A DNA stretch of 64,000 nt from Sabethes cyaneus (GCF_943734655.1 NC_071354.1:179141411-179205410); one strand, 5' to 3'. Numbered from the stretch's first letter, positions 33,397 to 45,549 are shown. Translations and numbers: made by a program. The notes: generated from the sequence alone by a model not told the origin.

Positions 33397-34299
33397 TAAT
33401 AAGTCCAAATTCCAATTACAAGTTTCAAGTTCAAGTTCCAAGTTCAAGTTCAAGTTCCAAATTCAACTTCCAAGTTCAAATTCCAAGTCCAAATTATAAG
33501 TTCAAATTCTTGGTCGAAGTCCCAAGTTCATCCTCTAGGCCCAAGTTCCAATGCCAAGTCAAAGTTTCAACTTGAAGTGGCAAGTACAAGTTAAAGTTTA
33601 AAGTACAAGTTTCAAGTTACAACTACAAGTTCCATGTTCGAAGTTCTTAGTCTAAATTCAAGTCCAAGCCAAAATTGCAAGTCGAGGTTCTAAGTCCCAG
33701 CTCTAAATCCAAATTCCAAGTTTAAACTCCCGGTCCAAGTTCCAGGCCCAAGTTCCAATGCAATGCCAAGTACAAGTCGAAGTTCTAAGTTGAAGTTCAA
33801 GTTCCAAGTCCATGTACCAAGTCCAAGATCTAATCGGATCTTAATCCAAATTTAGATTCAAACCTAAGTTCCCCAAATCCAAGTTATAAGTCAAAGTTCA
33901 AAGTCCAACTTACATGTAATACATTCAAATTATATACTTGGCTACGTCCGAACTACCGTAGGGATAGGCAAGTTCAAGTTCGGTTATAAGGCCAAATTCT
34001 GATCCAAACCCAAGTTCCGAATTCCTGATCCAAGTACAAATTTTAATTTCCAACTCCAAGTTCCAAACCCAAGTTCCAAGTAAAGTCAAAGATCGGATCT
34101 AAGCCTGAATTCTCCAAATTCCCAGTCCAAGTTTTAAGTCCAAGTTCCAACTCCAAGTTTCAAACCCAAATTTCAAGTCCAAGGACCAAGTTCAAGTTCC
34201 AAACCCAAGCTTCAGTTCCGCGTTACAAGTCTAAATTCAAGTTCTAAGTCCAAGTTTCAAGGCCAAGCTCCAAATCCAAGTTCCAAGTCCTCAACTGGT

Positions 34300-34985
34300 C
34301 GTACTTAAGTTATGCATAAGAGTTTGATGGTGTTGCAAGTCCAATCTTTGAAGTTATAGCGCTTTCAAATAAAATCGCTGCTGATGGTACCTGGTTTGCC
34401 CATATTTAGATCCTCTTTTTTCCTTTATCGATTGTGTTGTGATGAAAGTCAAATTGTGTAGGTGAAAGCTTTTGCTAAAAATTCTACCTAGAATCGTTCA
34501 GCCTACAATGTGTAAAAGTTGGGCAATGTTAGCTGAATAATTAATTACAATTCGTATAACGAAAGTTAAATACGTTCTAGGAGTAGTAGTTGTTTCACAG
34601 TAACAATTTTCTGCAAAATTAAAAGAAAAAATGTGCCGGTCGGAAAGAGTTAAGAGTAGATATAGGCTATGAAGGATAAAGTAGAAAACTACGATATGGC
34701 AGTATGCGAAAAAAAAATTAACTGGAAATCTGTTCCGATAGTTCCCGTGAGAGCTTATCCACCTGATACTTTGTGTTCGGTCAAAGCGCAAGAACAGACG
34801 TGGCTTGTTCCCGTAGGTTACAAAGTAGAAGCTCAGTCTCAAGTCATCTCAAATGTCGCAAGTTCATTCAATTATGCGACTAGGTGTTGAAATGAGAAAT
34901 TTTAGTTTAATTTAATCAGAAACGTAGATTCTGGGAAAATTACTGTGACTCGGTCTGGTTTTATTTGTATTGAACTATACCCGTA
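34300..34985. other. No gene recognised
   Basis: The longest frame (minus strand, about 114 codons at 34,498-34,842) is hydrophobic by composition, has no recognisable domain and lies in repeat-flanked sequence. I do not call it a gene. Confidence 0.35.
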
Positions 34986-34989
34986 CTTA

Positions 34990-35335
34990 GGGGGGCTCCG
35001 TAGCCACAAGGTTATCGAGTCTGCTTTGACAAGCGAGTGATTGTGGGTTCGAATCTTAGTAGAATCCGGACGTTCGATTCTAAGTGACTTTTGCATGGGT
35101 TTATTCTCACGCCCCTTTCTATTTACCCTTCCTCCATGCGTCTACGCCAGAGACGGCTATAAAATGCGATAGTACCAGCAGCGAGGGCCCAGTGTATAGT
35201 AGAGCAAGCTATGAAGGCAGGGTAAACCCCAATACACACAAGCACGCATAAAATTTAATGAGCATATCGCTCACTCAATAGAGAATATACCAAAAAGAAA
35301 TGCAGTGCGGATTATACAGTAAACGCTCGGGGGCC
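34990..35335 (+). mobile_element. tRNA-headed SINE (family B), plus strand
   Basis: GGGGGGCTCCGTAGCCACAA and AGGTTATCGAGTCTG give a tRNA-like 5' region with an A-box-like TAGCCACAAGG. GTGGGTTCGAATCTTAG gives a good B box. The GCATGGGTTTATTC word follows, as in the other two copies. The body differs from the 31.7-kb copy. The 3' end is uncertain: a T-rich run follows, not a poly(A). Confidence 0.75.
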
Positions 35336-37185
35336 AGTTTCTACAGTTTTTTTTTCACAAGGTTTAATGGCGTTGCCAAACGAACCCGTAACTAATTTTT
35401 CTCTAAAGGCCCACGTTGTAGATCTAGAAACAAAACGGGATCCTAGGCACTCATGGCGTAGTTTCGTAAGATGCTAGCATTTGATTAGTTCTTGGAATTT
35501 TTTAGTTCAAAGCTACTCAGAACTTGAGCTTGCACAGTTTAAGAAAATGCTAAGTAGTTTCACCCAATGCAATATTTAGGTGAAAATACATAATAGTGTA
35601 AGTCATCTGGTCCACTTCGTTCGGACTTCATAAAGCATGACATAAAATTTTAAACAAAAGGAGTGAGTATTTTTTCATTCCTTTTGGAATGTTCCGCCTG
35701 GTAAAATAAATTAGTGTAATAAAAAAGAAATATTTTTTAATTTTATGTTTTTTTCGAAACTTCCTTCGAATCAACCTCCAGTAAATGTGCATGCTTTGCT
35801 AGCAATCAAAAAGCATTTGATATTAACCGCCAATTGTCGCATACCGTTAAAAGTCCCATTGAACAACACTTTCCTCAATTTCGCTCTCACGCTCATCTCC
35901 GCCGAGTGGGGCACCCACTCGGACGGGCACGCCGGAAGTAGACACTTTCGCATACCTATACCTATAGTTACATTCCACCTGATGCTTCCTCGGGCTGCTG
36001 TGGGTACTTATGGCACGATAAATGACTCGCGATAAACCGACTGACACTCATTGTGGCCGCTCGCTGACGGAGAGGCACCCATCGTCGTCGTCGTCATTTC
36101 AATTCCAGTGTCATGTTCTTCAAATCACACCGAAGACGACAACGTCGCGTCGCCGCCGCCGCCCGGCAGCGATGAAAATCTGGACATTGTAATGAGCTTT
36201 TATGATGGCGGGCGGCGGCGGCGCCGCTGCTCATTTCCTGTGGAACTAAACAAGCACACACACTTGGCGTTACTTACTTTTGATGTACGCGACCGGTAAG
36301 AAGCTAATTTTCCCACCATTATTATTGCGCGGACTAGCGACGGAAAGTAAAAGTTCACAAAACTGTTGCATTATGTTGAGGATTGTTACTTTTTTTTGGT
36401 TTCCGAAGTTTTGATTTTGATTACTGACGGTTATGTAGCAGCATCAGACTGATGGGTTCAGAAAAATGTGCGTCCGGTACAGATGAGTTTTCTTCATATT
36501 TATCTTTGACTTTGATGCTTTTTGTTACATTGTTTACGAGAAAATTTCCCACCAGTCAAAAGTAGAGTACCCACATCCGAGTTTGAGTTTTTCTCGTTTG
36601 TACTGTTGCTGGTTAGAGGAAAAACAAATGCATCGAAAAGGGTACATTACAGGAAGTTGCATGCTTTCGAGCAATCAAATCATTTCTGTCTGCAGCAGCA
36701 GCTCAGTCAGTGGCTACAGGCGAAGGCTGGTTAGTTGGTTTGTTTACTGTTGCACAATGTTACAATGTTCGAAGTTACCACTCTGATAGTGGTTGCTGTT
36801 ATGCGTGTGTTGTGTATACATGTAGACACAAAGAACACACGTGCAAACTGGACTACCGTATTTGCGTAAAGGTTTTGAAACTGACATTTTAAAATTACAG
36901 ATTATTTTTCCTTAATTTTCCTTAGTTTTTTGGCTTTCTCCATTTTTGTGTTTCCGAAACCGAAAATACAAATTTATCTCTACAAAATACGAAGCAATAT
37001 CTTCGGCACCATAATAGGAGTAGTGCCGAATAAACTGGTCCACTGGCTTATATGTACTCAGAAATGCGTGGTGATTGGCATCATCAGCGATGAGAAAAAT
37101 GATCGAAAAACCAAGAGAACTTGCTTTGTCCACATAATCACGTGAGATGGGATAGACTCCACGCCCACTGCCAGGCTTGATTTGC
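35336..37185. other. No gene recognised; GC-rich trinucleotide tracts
   Basis: A GC-rich block at about 35,870-36,300 has GTCGTCGTCGTC, CCGCCGCCGCC and GGCGGCGGCGGC tracts. Frames here change with the tract and show no domain. It could be host 5' untranslated or regulatory DNA, but nothing in the sequence proves it. Confidence 0.4.
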
Positions 37186-37548
37186 TCTTTTTACTTTATT
37201 TTTGCTCTTTTGACTACAGCGTCCCAGTCAAATAACATTCGAAACAGTGATGCATAGGCTAATTGTAGAGTTGATTATTATCTACAATATTGTTGAAGAA
37301 AGTATAGTTTTATCTTTCATATTTATGGCGCTATGGGGCTGATACTCCGCTGGTAGCCAAAAGAGCACTTTTTTTGCTACCAATGGCATTGCAGCTCTGT
37401 AACGCTATAAATACAAAAGATTAAACTATACTTTCTTCAATAATATTTTAGATAATGAGTAACGCTACACTTGTCCTATAAATAACTTTTTAGAATTCTG
37501 TTTGGCTGAGGCGCTGTAGTCAAAAGAGCCAAAAAGAAGTAAAAAAAG
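37186..37548. mobile_element. Foldback MITE
   Basis: TTTTACTTTATTTTTGCTC then TTTTGACTACAGCG at the left is inverted at the right (CGCTGTAGTCAAAAGAGCC...AAGTAAAAA). Inner segments also pair: GAAGAAAGTATAG near 37,308 with CTATACTTTCTTC near 37,425, so most of the element is one imperfect hairpin. No coding region. Ends are approximate. Confidence 0.75.
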
Positions 37549-38180
37549 GGGAAATTAGATCTACCCACAGTCATGCAATGGTGTAAGATTGTTTTGTCAT
37601 AACCTTATTGTAAGCAACTGAAGATTTTTCTACTGGAATTGCAGGACTACTTGACACTTGTAACGGGACAGAATAAGTATCATTTTGCCAACCAATCAAG
37701 CCTATTGGTTCCCGTTTTCCTAATTTTGGGCAAATAGCTAACAAACCAGGTGACTAAAAGTGATCTGATTTTTGGGTTGCGTATGTATGTCCGTCCCGTA
37801 ACGCTGAAATGCGCTTTCTAAACTAAAATGATGACTTTTGTTTTTATAACATTTACTTCTTTATAACTATTTCTGTTTTTTTTTTCACAAAATCACAAAT
37901 TCACGAAATCATACTACAACACTTTAAATTTCAAAAAGTTGGCTCCCAATTTGATGAAAAGCTTAAAAAACTAAATAATGTAAGTATTTCTCTTGGATTG
38001 ATATTTATAAACCTTTAGAATCTCTGGAATAACGAAGCAAACAGAACAGAACACGTTTGATCGGGACAGTAAAACTGGATGATATCCCAATAATGAACTT
38101 CCCTTTTGATTTATTGTCAGTGTTCAAAAAACGACAAAAGAAAGACAAAGAAAGCCACAAAAAAACGCCATTAGCAGATA

Positions 38181-39096
38181 ACGGGTGGCAACTAAAATTT
38201 TGGATTTTTTTTGCGGCCCTTATGGTCAACAACAAACGAACTCAGAGAGAAATGAGAATATGTATATGCTAGCTCTCTCTCTCCTCTTTTTGTTAGTATT
38301 TTTGGTTTTGTTTATATGCTTACCCAGTTTTGCTAAAAATGGCGTCGAAACAAGAAGCATTTCGGGAGCGCGATGTACGCTTCTAGGAACTGCAACAGAA
38401 ATCTCGGCAAAAAGTATACGGTACAACATTTAAAAAGCGAATATGTTGCGGCTTCGACTGTTTGCCATATCCTAAGATGCCCAACAACTATTCGCAAGCA
38501 AGGTAGTGGAAGACCAGCCAAAATTATGGACGCAGAAGGACATTGTTCTCTTTCTCGTTTCTTCAACAATAAGCTCTATGGGTCTGCTATCAATTGAGAT
38601 GCACCAGACGAATGTTTGGAGAAAATTTTGATCCCGTTTCTACAAAAACATCATGCAGATAGACAATACGTGTTTTGGCCGCATAGAGCATCATCGCATT
38701 ACGCCAAAAAAACACAATCGTTCCTGAATACAATTTTTACCCAAAAACCACGACCCGAAAAATCTGTCTCAGTGTGCCCAATCGAAGATTTCTTCGGGAT
38801 TTTGAGTTCCTTGGTGTACAAAAATAACTGGAGAGCCACGAATTGCAAACAGTTAATTGGTAGAATCAAGAGATGCATTCGGAAAGTTGACATGACGGCC
38901 ATACAACGCTCCTGTTCCGACGTCACACGAAAGCTTCGCCGAACAGCCAATTACAGGCCGTTTTCAAATGTACACTAATTTGTTTTCAACAATGGATAAT
39001 GTATCTTTAATTACGGAAAATCAGATCCTCTTCATGTATCTTTGTCTTTTTTTGACAGCTTGAGAAAAAAATTCTACAATTTTAGTTGCCACCCGT
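38181..39096 (+). mobile_element. Tc1/mariner-type element, internally deleted (copy 1)
   Basis: ACGGGTGGCAACTAAAATTTTGG at the left and the inverted CAATTTTAGTTGCCACCCGT at the right are TIRs. Both are flanked by TA (38,179-38,180 and 39,097-39,098), the Tc1/mariner target. The 916-bp element lies within purine-rich satellite sequence. It carries a broken transposase and is not self-mobile. Confidence 0.9.
38339..38978 (+). pseudogene. Tc1/mariner transposase remnant
   Basis: It starts MASKQEAFRERDVRF then a stop, followed by ELQQKSRQKVYGT. Frameshifts follow, then a C-terminal part FWPHRASSHYAKKTQSFLN and CPIEDFFGILSSLVYKNNW. In this superfamily the second catalytic Asp sits in a WPD-like motif and the third acidic residue in a PxED-like motif. 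Here WPD has become WPH while PIED is kept. The first-Asp region is deleted: only about 210 codons remain of a usual 330-350. The sister copy at 42.4 kb has the same deletion but keeps WPD. Inactive. Confidence 0.85.
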
Positions 39097-41420
39097 TATC
39101 AAAAAAGGACGAACAGAGGACGAAAATTTGTCGAAATAATGGCAAAAAGACCCTGAAAAGCTGACACAAATATGGCTGAAAGATGCCAAAAAGACGTCTT
39201 ATACGAAGAGAAGACAACAAAGAGATGACAAAAAACGGTAAACAGGTATCGAAAAGGCAGCAATAACCTGATGAGAAGACAATAAAGACGCCGTGGAACG
39301 ACGATGAAAATGTCGAAAAAGTGATGTCGAGTAGGCGAAAAGACGATGAAAAACGGAAAAATACAATGAAAAGACGCCGAAAACACAAAACCAGAGAAGC
39401 AGCAAAACATGCAAAGAAAACAATAAAAACGACCAAATGTCTATAAATGGATGTAAAAAGGCGATGAAGAGACGAAAAAATGACGATAAAACAGCGACAA
39501 AAAAAGATTAAAAAGATGATAGAAAGACGAAGAAAGAATGACGAGAAGACAGTAAAAATGAATTTTCTAGTCTGGACAACAAACAGGCGAAAATATGCCA
39601 AAAAATTGATGAAAAAAACGACCAAAATACGCTAGAATGGCAAGAAAAAAATCACACAAACGACAAAAAGCCACCAAACTTTTGCAGCTTTTTTGGTCAA
39701 AACCGGAGGGCAAAAAACGACACACAAACGACGGAAATATCACAAAAATACGACGAAAACACGCTAAAGTAGTAGTCCAACCTCGTGTTTTTAGTCTTGA
39801 CCTTGAAATGCGGTCAAGGATATATAGTAATATCTTTTGAAACGATGGTTCTACAATTGATGAAGGGACGGTAGGGGAAAGTATTGAATTTTTTTGGAAT
39901 GGAGGGGAAAGAGCGGGAAGGTGAGGGAGGGGGTTATAACAAAAAAAAACGCCAAAGTAGTGACAGAAAACGTCTGAAAAGCATAAAAACTAGATAAAAT
40001 ATGTAAAAAAGGCAAGGACAGAAAACTATACAATGTTGACGAAAAGACATCGAAACAGCAAAAAAGATCACAAAAACGACAAAAAGTCGTCGAAGCAAAA
40101 AAGGCAACCAAAAATGCCGAAAACATATGTCAAATAAATGAGCTCACGAGAAAAATAAGAAAATAAGCAATAAGACAACAAAAATATGACATAGAGATAA
40201 CAAAAAGACGACGAATCCGGAGTATTATATAAAGAGTTAAGGCCATTACAAATATTTTATAAAATTTTTGTTCTTCCGGTGTTCGGATACTGAAAAGGGG
40301 GGGGGGGTTTGAAAAAAAAAAACAAAGCGACTTTTTTAATCGGGCAAACAAAACTTGGGGCTTAAGCATTTTTATTTAAAGTTTAAACGTAAAATCCGAA
40401 TCTATTCATGCTTTTAATATATATGTTATTATTTTCCATGCAAAGATCTACGCAAAAAGACAAAAACGAAAGAAAATTTTTTTGGACGATTTTCGGGAAT
40501 TCCATTGTTCGAATTTCCATTTCTGTTTCGTTTCTGTTTCGTTAACTCAACTCGTGCACTCATTTTTCGAGTTTTCAGACTGTAGAGCCCACAGACAATT
40601 GATTTTATAAAAAAAGTTGACTCATATCCTATAAATTATTTTTTTGCCCCCCGAGTTTTCAAGCCTAATTTCTAATGGTGGTGACAAAAACTTTAAAAAT
40701 AATTTGCTATGGCCTAATTACGAAAACGAAAAAACGCTGAAAAACGTTGCAAAAACAAGATGACGGAAAGACGCCTTAAAAAAGCGATAACAAAAACAGA
40801 GAAGGCGTTTTAAAAGCGTCAAAAGGTAACAAAACATACGAAAGGGACTGCGAATATACAGAAAGATGACGAAAGAACGATGAAAAGTAAAAAAAGACAA
40901 CATTTTTGTAAACAAACAAAACGATGTAAAAGGATGCCAAAACAGCGACACAAAAAAACAAAAAAACTCGAAAAAAAAGACGTTTTAAAAGCGTGAAACA
41001 CGACAAAACATGCAAAAAAACGAAGAAAAATTACAAATATACGACGGAAACCGGCAAAATGACGACGCAAAGATGCCAAAACAGCGACAAAAATGGCAAA
41101 AATTTGTCAACAAAAAACCCAACTGATATAAAAAACACGGCATAAAATCATTCAATCATCAAAAAAGCGGTAAAATATGCAAAAAAGAAAAGAAGACAAA
41201 AACAACGGAAAGGAAACAAATAGACGACCAAAAGACGATGAATAGGCGTCGAAAAGACAGCGAAAGCAGGCGAAAGATTTGATAAAAATAAATTGCGAAA
41301 GATGACAAAAATACGATGAAAAACGCCGAAGAAACGGCAAATCAGTGACAAAGAATGTCAAGTTAGATAATGAAAAATAACGAAAAGACTAAAAATAGAT
41401 GCAGAAAAGACGTCGGTTAA
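39097..41420. repeat. Degenerate purine-rich satellite (CGACAAAAAGACGATGAAAA-like)
   Basis: Loose repeats of GACGAAAA, CGACAAAAAGA, GATGAAAA and ATGCCAAAA words run for more than 2 kb, interrupted at about 39,780-39,930 and by a MITE at 40,237-40,717. Traces also precede the mariner copy (about 38,120-38,180). The complementary pyrimidine form is at 15.59-17.81 kb. Long minus-strand Phe/Ser/Leu-rich frames are compositional. Confidence 0.8.
40237..40717. mobile_element. MITE with TTAAGGCCAT termini
   Basis: TTAAGGCCATTACAAAT at the left is inverted at the right as ATTTGCTATGGCCTAA. The interior includes a run of 10 or more G and the segment matched at 1455-1625. It is inserted in the purine satellite. 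No coding capacity. TTA or TA target duplication is possible. Confidence 0.75.
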
Positions 41421-41529
41421 ACTTTTATTTAAGCTAAAATTTGATTAAATTTGGCTTCTTTATGGATTTTGAAATGAAAGTGTGATCCTTTCTCCGGTGA
41501 TAAAACTATGGATTTCTCTTCAGCAAAGT

Positions 41530-41725
41530 CTGGCAACGCTGCTTGAATGTGGAGCTGAAATTGGACTTGCAAACTGGATTAACTGGAGCAATTGGATTTA
41601 AAATCGAACACGAAATTGGACTTATCTTATGAATTCACTTATAAGTCGGATTTTAAATCGAGGTTTAAAGTGGGTTTAACATTGACTTGGAAGCTGGACA
41701 TGAAACTTTATTTGAAACTGAATCT
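41530..41725. repeat. Short degenerate minisatellite GAAATTGGACTT-like
   Basis: Variants of GAAATTGGACTTG and GGATTTAAAATCG repeat loosely at about 12-16 bases. They are the reverse complement type of the AAGTCCAATTTC array at 2.8-3.3 kb. Confidence 0.55.
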
Positions 41726-42448
41726 GTTTTTACGCAATTGATTTACTGATGGCAAAAATAGTGCGGGTCACCGCAGGCTGGGCACGCCAATGATCTTCAG
41801 TTTACATATTTTCGAAATAAATCGAGAAAACTCACAAAGAACTTACTTACAAGTACAACTTGGGAAAAACTTACAATTTACTTTTGTCGTCCCTCTACAA
41901 AGTTAGAAGATCCGAAAAGAGCTAACGGTAGTTGACGGTGCCGGTAGCAAGGAAAACGTCGCTTTTCAAGCCATAAGAGCGAGCTTCGACTGTTTCATAT
42001 GCTTGAAAATGTCTGCCACTTTTCCTCAGTCGGGATCGTTTGGACGAAACCACCAGCTTGTTTGTGACTGTCATGACAATTTGGACGCAGAAGTTGGGGT
42101 TCTGCTTGAAAGCGCTGGCTACCGGTTTTGGCGTTACTGCGGCTCTTTTTTGATTTACGCCCAATCCAAACTCCTAACTGTCGACGGACGTTCCCCGAAT
42201 ATTTTTATTATGTTGGTGACAGTGGATCTAGCCGCTTTTACCGATTTTGTGAATTTCACGTGCGAGCTTGCACGATGCGCGAGCGAAATTTTAATGTCTT
42301 GCGCTTCTTGCTTGGATATCATTTCTAAAATTAAAGACAGAGGCGCCGGGATTTGTGAAATCATCCAATTAATTGAAAATTGAAACGCATTTGTTGCAAC
42401 TTAAAATTGAACTGGTGGGTTCAAGCTTGGAAAAAATACCTGCTTATA

Positions 42449-43312
42449 ACGGGTGGCAACTAAAATTTTGGAATTTTTTCTTGAGCTATCAAAAAAAGAC
42501 AAAGATACATGAAGATCTGATTTACCGAAATTAAAGATACATTATCCATTGTTGAATAAAAAATTAGTGTACATTTGAAAACGGCGCCGAACGGCTGTTC
42601 GGCGGAGCTTTCGTTTGACGTCGAAACAGGAGCGTTGTACGGCCGTAATGTCAACTTTGCGAATGCATCTCTTGATTCTACCAATCAACACTGTTTGCAA
42701 TTCGTGGCTCTCCAGTTATTTTTGTACACCAGGGAACGCAAAATCCCGAAGAAATCTTCGATTGGGCGCACTGAGACAGATTTTTCGGGCCGTGGTTTTT
42801 GGGTAAAAATGGGATCGAATGGGTATTCAGGAACGATGATGTTTTTATTGGTGTAATGCGATGGTGCTCTATCCGGCCAAAACACGTATTGTCCATCTGC
42901 ATGATGTTTTGGTAGAAACGGGATCAAAATTTTCTTCAAACATTCGTCTGGTGCACATATTAATTGATTGTCAAACCAGAGGGCTTGTTGTTGAAGGCGC
43001 GAGAAAGAGAACGATGTCCATCTGTGTCCATAATTTTGGCTGGTTTTCCACTACCTTGCTTGCGAATAGTTGTTGTGAGTTTTAGGCTATGGTAAACAGT
43101 CGAAGTCGCAACATATTTGCTTTTTAAATGTTGTACCGTATACTTTTTGCCGAGATTTCTGCTGCAGTTCGTAGAAGTGTACAACGCGCTCCCAAAATGC
43201 CTCTTGTTTCGACGCTATTTTTAGCAAAACTGGGCAAGCATAAACAAACCGAAAAAATATTAACAAAAAGAGGAGAGAGAGAGCTCGTTTGTTGTCGAGC
43301 ATAAAAGCCGCT
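42449..43312 (-). mobile_element. Tc1/mariner-type element, copy 2 (transposase remnant, one TIR seen)
   Basis: The right-type TIR ACGGGTGGCAACTAAAATTTTGG begins at 42,449 after TA. The element reads leftward and includes a transposase remnant with YVFWPDRAPSHYTNKN and VRPIEDFFGILRSLVYKNNW (minus strand, about 42,685-42,939). Upstream is an N-terminal piece equivalent to copy 1. The opposite TIR was not found: similarity stops near GTTGTCGAGCATAAAAG. The same internal deletion as in copy 1 joins the N-terminal part directly to KILIPFLPKHHADGQ. WPD and PIED are kept, but frameshifts break the frame. Confidence 0.85.
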
Positions 43313-43349
43313 CGTATGCTCGTATAAGATAAGATGAGATGCTGCGATC

Positions 43350-43700
43350 TATGTCATCGGCAAACGAAAAGATTAGATTAGTTGAAGGTTTCACTACAAA
43401 AACTTTTGTATATTGTGTCCGTTAGTTGATATCAGCTCGGCTTATAACGCCCTGTAGCACTATGCTGAATATCATCATAAGAGATATTGATCCCTTTGGG
43501 ATTCGAATAAAGCAATCCTTCCGAGATCTGCACACGGCACTGCTTAGCATTCAACATAGCTCTTATCAGTTTGATCAGCCATACGGAAAATCCATTCTCG
43601 TCTATGATTTTCCATAGCTATTTATGGTCGATTGTATCATTCGCAGTTTTGAAATCAATGAAAAAATTGTGCGTGTGAACTCTGTATTTTTTTTTTCTTC
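43350..43700 (-). pseudogene. RTE reverse transcriptase fragment
   Basis: Minus-strand conceptual translation gives IDFKTANDTIDHK (motif A region), then a stop, LWKIIDENGFSVWLIKLIRAML and IQHSAVCRSRKDC-like decay. Nucleotides 43,345-43,440 (CATCGGCAAACGAAAAG; GATATCAGCTCGGC) match the motif C region of the 54.5-kb copy. Heavily mutated, with no intact domain. Confidence 0.75.
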
Positions 43701-44752
43701 TCCTCTGTTGGGTACTCTTACCACTGCGTCCATTATTTTGAACTATTGTGGTATGCCCCGTTTTATTATTTTTCTGTATGCTTCAAGCTTACCTATCACC
43801 TATTGAGGAAGTGACAGGCTGGTAGCTGGAGCGAGACATGTGCCAATCAGGTATGACTAGGTTTATGAACCTAGTATCCTCATCGGCGACGCCAACCAGA
43901 TCTCCCCTTTTTGAGATACTGCAGTTTGCGTACTATTTGTGCTCAACGATAGTAGAGCAAGTGTTCCGAGGTTAAATGTCATCTTGTACGAAACTAAGAT
44001 TCCGAAGATATTATTTACTCGGATAATGTCCTGTCACAAGACCGGTAAGCTTGCTGAGATCTCTCTCATTGAGACTCAGCAACTTTTGAGTAACCTAGGG
44101 GTGGATACTCGACGTTATATATTCTTTTTTTAGATTGTTTGAGCGACTGTACACCCATCCTACTGGCCATAACTGTTCGGCTCTCCTTTTGTTTCAGCCC
44201 ACCCTCCACCACAGTCAGAGATCAGGCAGAGTGATTTTTGACCCGTGAGTAGAGAGTTGGAGCCACATCTTCGTTTGTCGACTCACAATGAGTCAACGTG
44301 TTGAGGATAGACGAGGATCAGGACTGAACCTCTGCTAGCGCATCGTTCAAGTCCTGCTCCTCCCCTACTCTCCTCTCCACCTCATTCGTTTCTTTGTTTT
44401 TCAGCAGAGAGAGCTTGCACGGTAAGAAATCGTCCACTGCATCAGTGACCGGCTTGATGCAGCAAGGGCAAATTGCTGTGGAGGGCGCCCTGGTACTCCA
44501 CAGGCTCCGTTGCGGCGAGAGAATTTATAGAACCCCCTCCACCATTCATCCTTCGGCACGGGTCGCGTCACACCTTGGATTAGGGATTTATCCATTCAAG
44601 TTTTTACATAATAGCCATGGATAACAGCTATTACAACCATCTCCTTTAGGGGCTTTGGACCCTCTGCTTTGGTTCTTGGAAAACAAGAAGAACCGTCCAG
44701 CAGGCGGAGAGTTTACACTCCAGCCTTCGCATGAGTGCCCCCTTCTCTGTCC

Positions 44753-44905
44753 GCATACGACCTTAGTTTCCACCGGTTGTCTGATTTCCACTAAGGAGCG
44801 TATCCCGGATGGTACCACGAGGAGGTCGAGATAGGAATTGCTGAATAAGAGGCTGTGGAACCTCTCGGTGGTTCTGGAGCGCATTATTCAGCCATTTACC
44901 ATCCA
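44753..44905 (-). mobile_element. RTE 5' leader fragment
   Basis: CGACCTTAGTTTCCACCGG, GGTACCACGAGGAGGTCG and AGAGGCTGTGG follow the same order as the 5' untranslated region of the RTE copy at 56.9-57.08 kb. On the minus strand it starts near GGTAAATGGCTGAATAATGCG. The adjoining 44,110-44,750 may belong to the same leader or to another element. Confidence 0.75.
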
Positions 44906-45124
44906 ACTCTGTATTTACAGACTTTTTGAACGACAACCACAGCCTGACTGTTTGGTCCACCACTGGTTATCCTTCAACGAACTTGATAAATTTCCACAAA
45001 TCTTTTCACTATTGGTGAAAATCGGCAAAAAAAGATCGTATCGAACGATCTGCAATCCAAGGCCACTATATGAAACACAAAATACAACAAATAAATTGTA
45101 TAAAAAGGGCATTTTGTGAGCGAT

Positions 45125-45545
45125 AATGAGAACGGTGATCGCACGATTGTTGCCTTTATTGTAAATTGGGTAGATTATGCCATCCGTTCGCTCCTCGGAA
45201 ATCCAAAATTCTTACAATCTATCGGTACAGACAAGTGACTAGAGCTCTCAGGCCTCTTAATCAGATCCACTCCAATATCTTCCTTTCCAAATGATCTATC
45301 TTTGAGGGCGGTACCTCTTCCACGTTCATCGCACATGGTTCTCTGCCTGAGCACCATTTAAAGGTGTTCATCGAAGTCCTGCTTCCACCTTTTGGGAACC
45401 TTACAATCGACGTTCAAGATTCTGCCATTCTTATCCTGAGCCTGATACTATTCGGCTCGTGGCACAAATCTATAACGTGATGCGTTAAGTTTCTAATAAA
45501 GCTTTTACGTTTCCTGAGCTACTCCACATACTCCTGTTTTTCCTC
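45125..45545 (-). pseudogene. RTE pre-RT fragment
   Basis: Minus-strand translation shows EEKQEYVE, LRKRKSFIRNLTHHVID, RFPKRWKQDFDEHL, and after stops GIIYPIYNKGNNRAITVL, which parallels the GxICxIFKKG..NYRGITLLN region of better copies. It belongs between endonuclease and RT. It ends against the dispersed repeat at 45,550. Confidence 0.65.
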
Positions 45546-45549
45546 ATAG

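Larger units (their letters stand above)
32385..34290. repeat. AAGTCC-type array 3, degenerate and interrupted
   Basis: Loose AAGTTCCAAGTCC units occupy about 32,385-32,560, 32,763-32,852 and 33,397-34,290, split by a LINE-tail-like insert and a TIR element. The last block ends at a diverged copy of the GTACTTAAGTTATGCATAAG flank (about 34,300). It is more decayed than arrays 1 and 2, so probably older. Confidence 0.85.

Noticed and set aside
34990..35065. A genuine tRNA gene
   Set aside because: A and B boxes are present, but the acceptor stem does not close and the same head continues into a shared SINE body in other copies.
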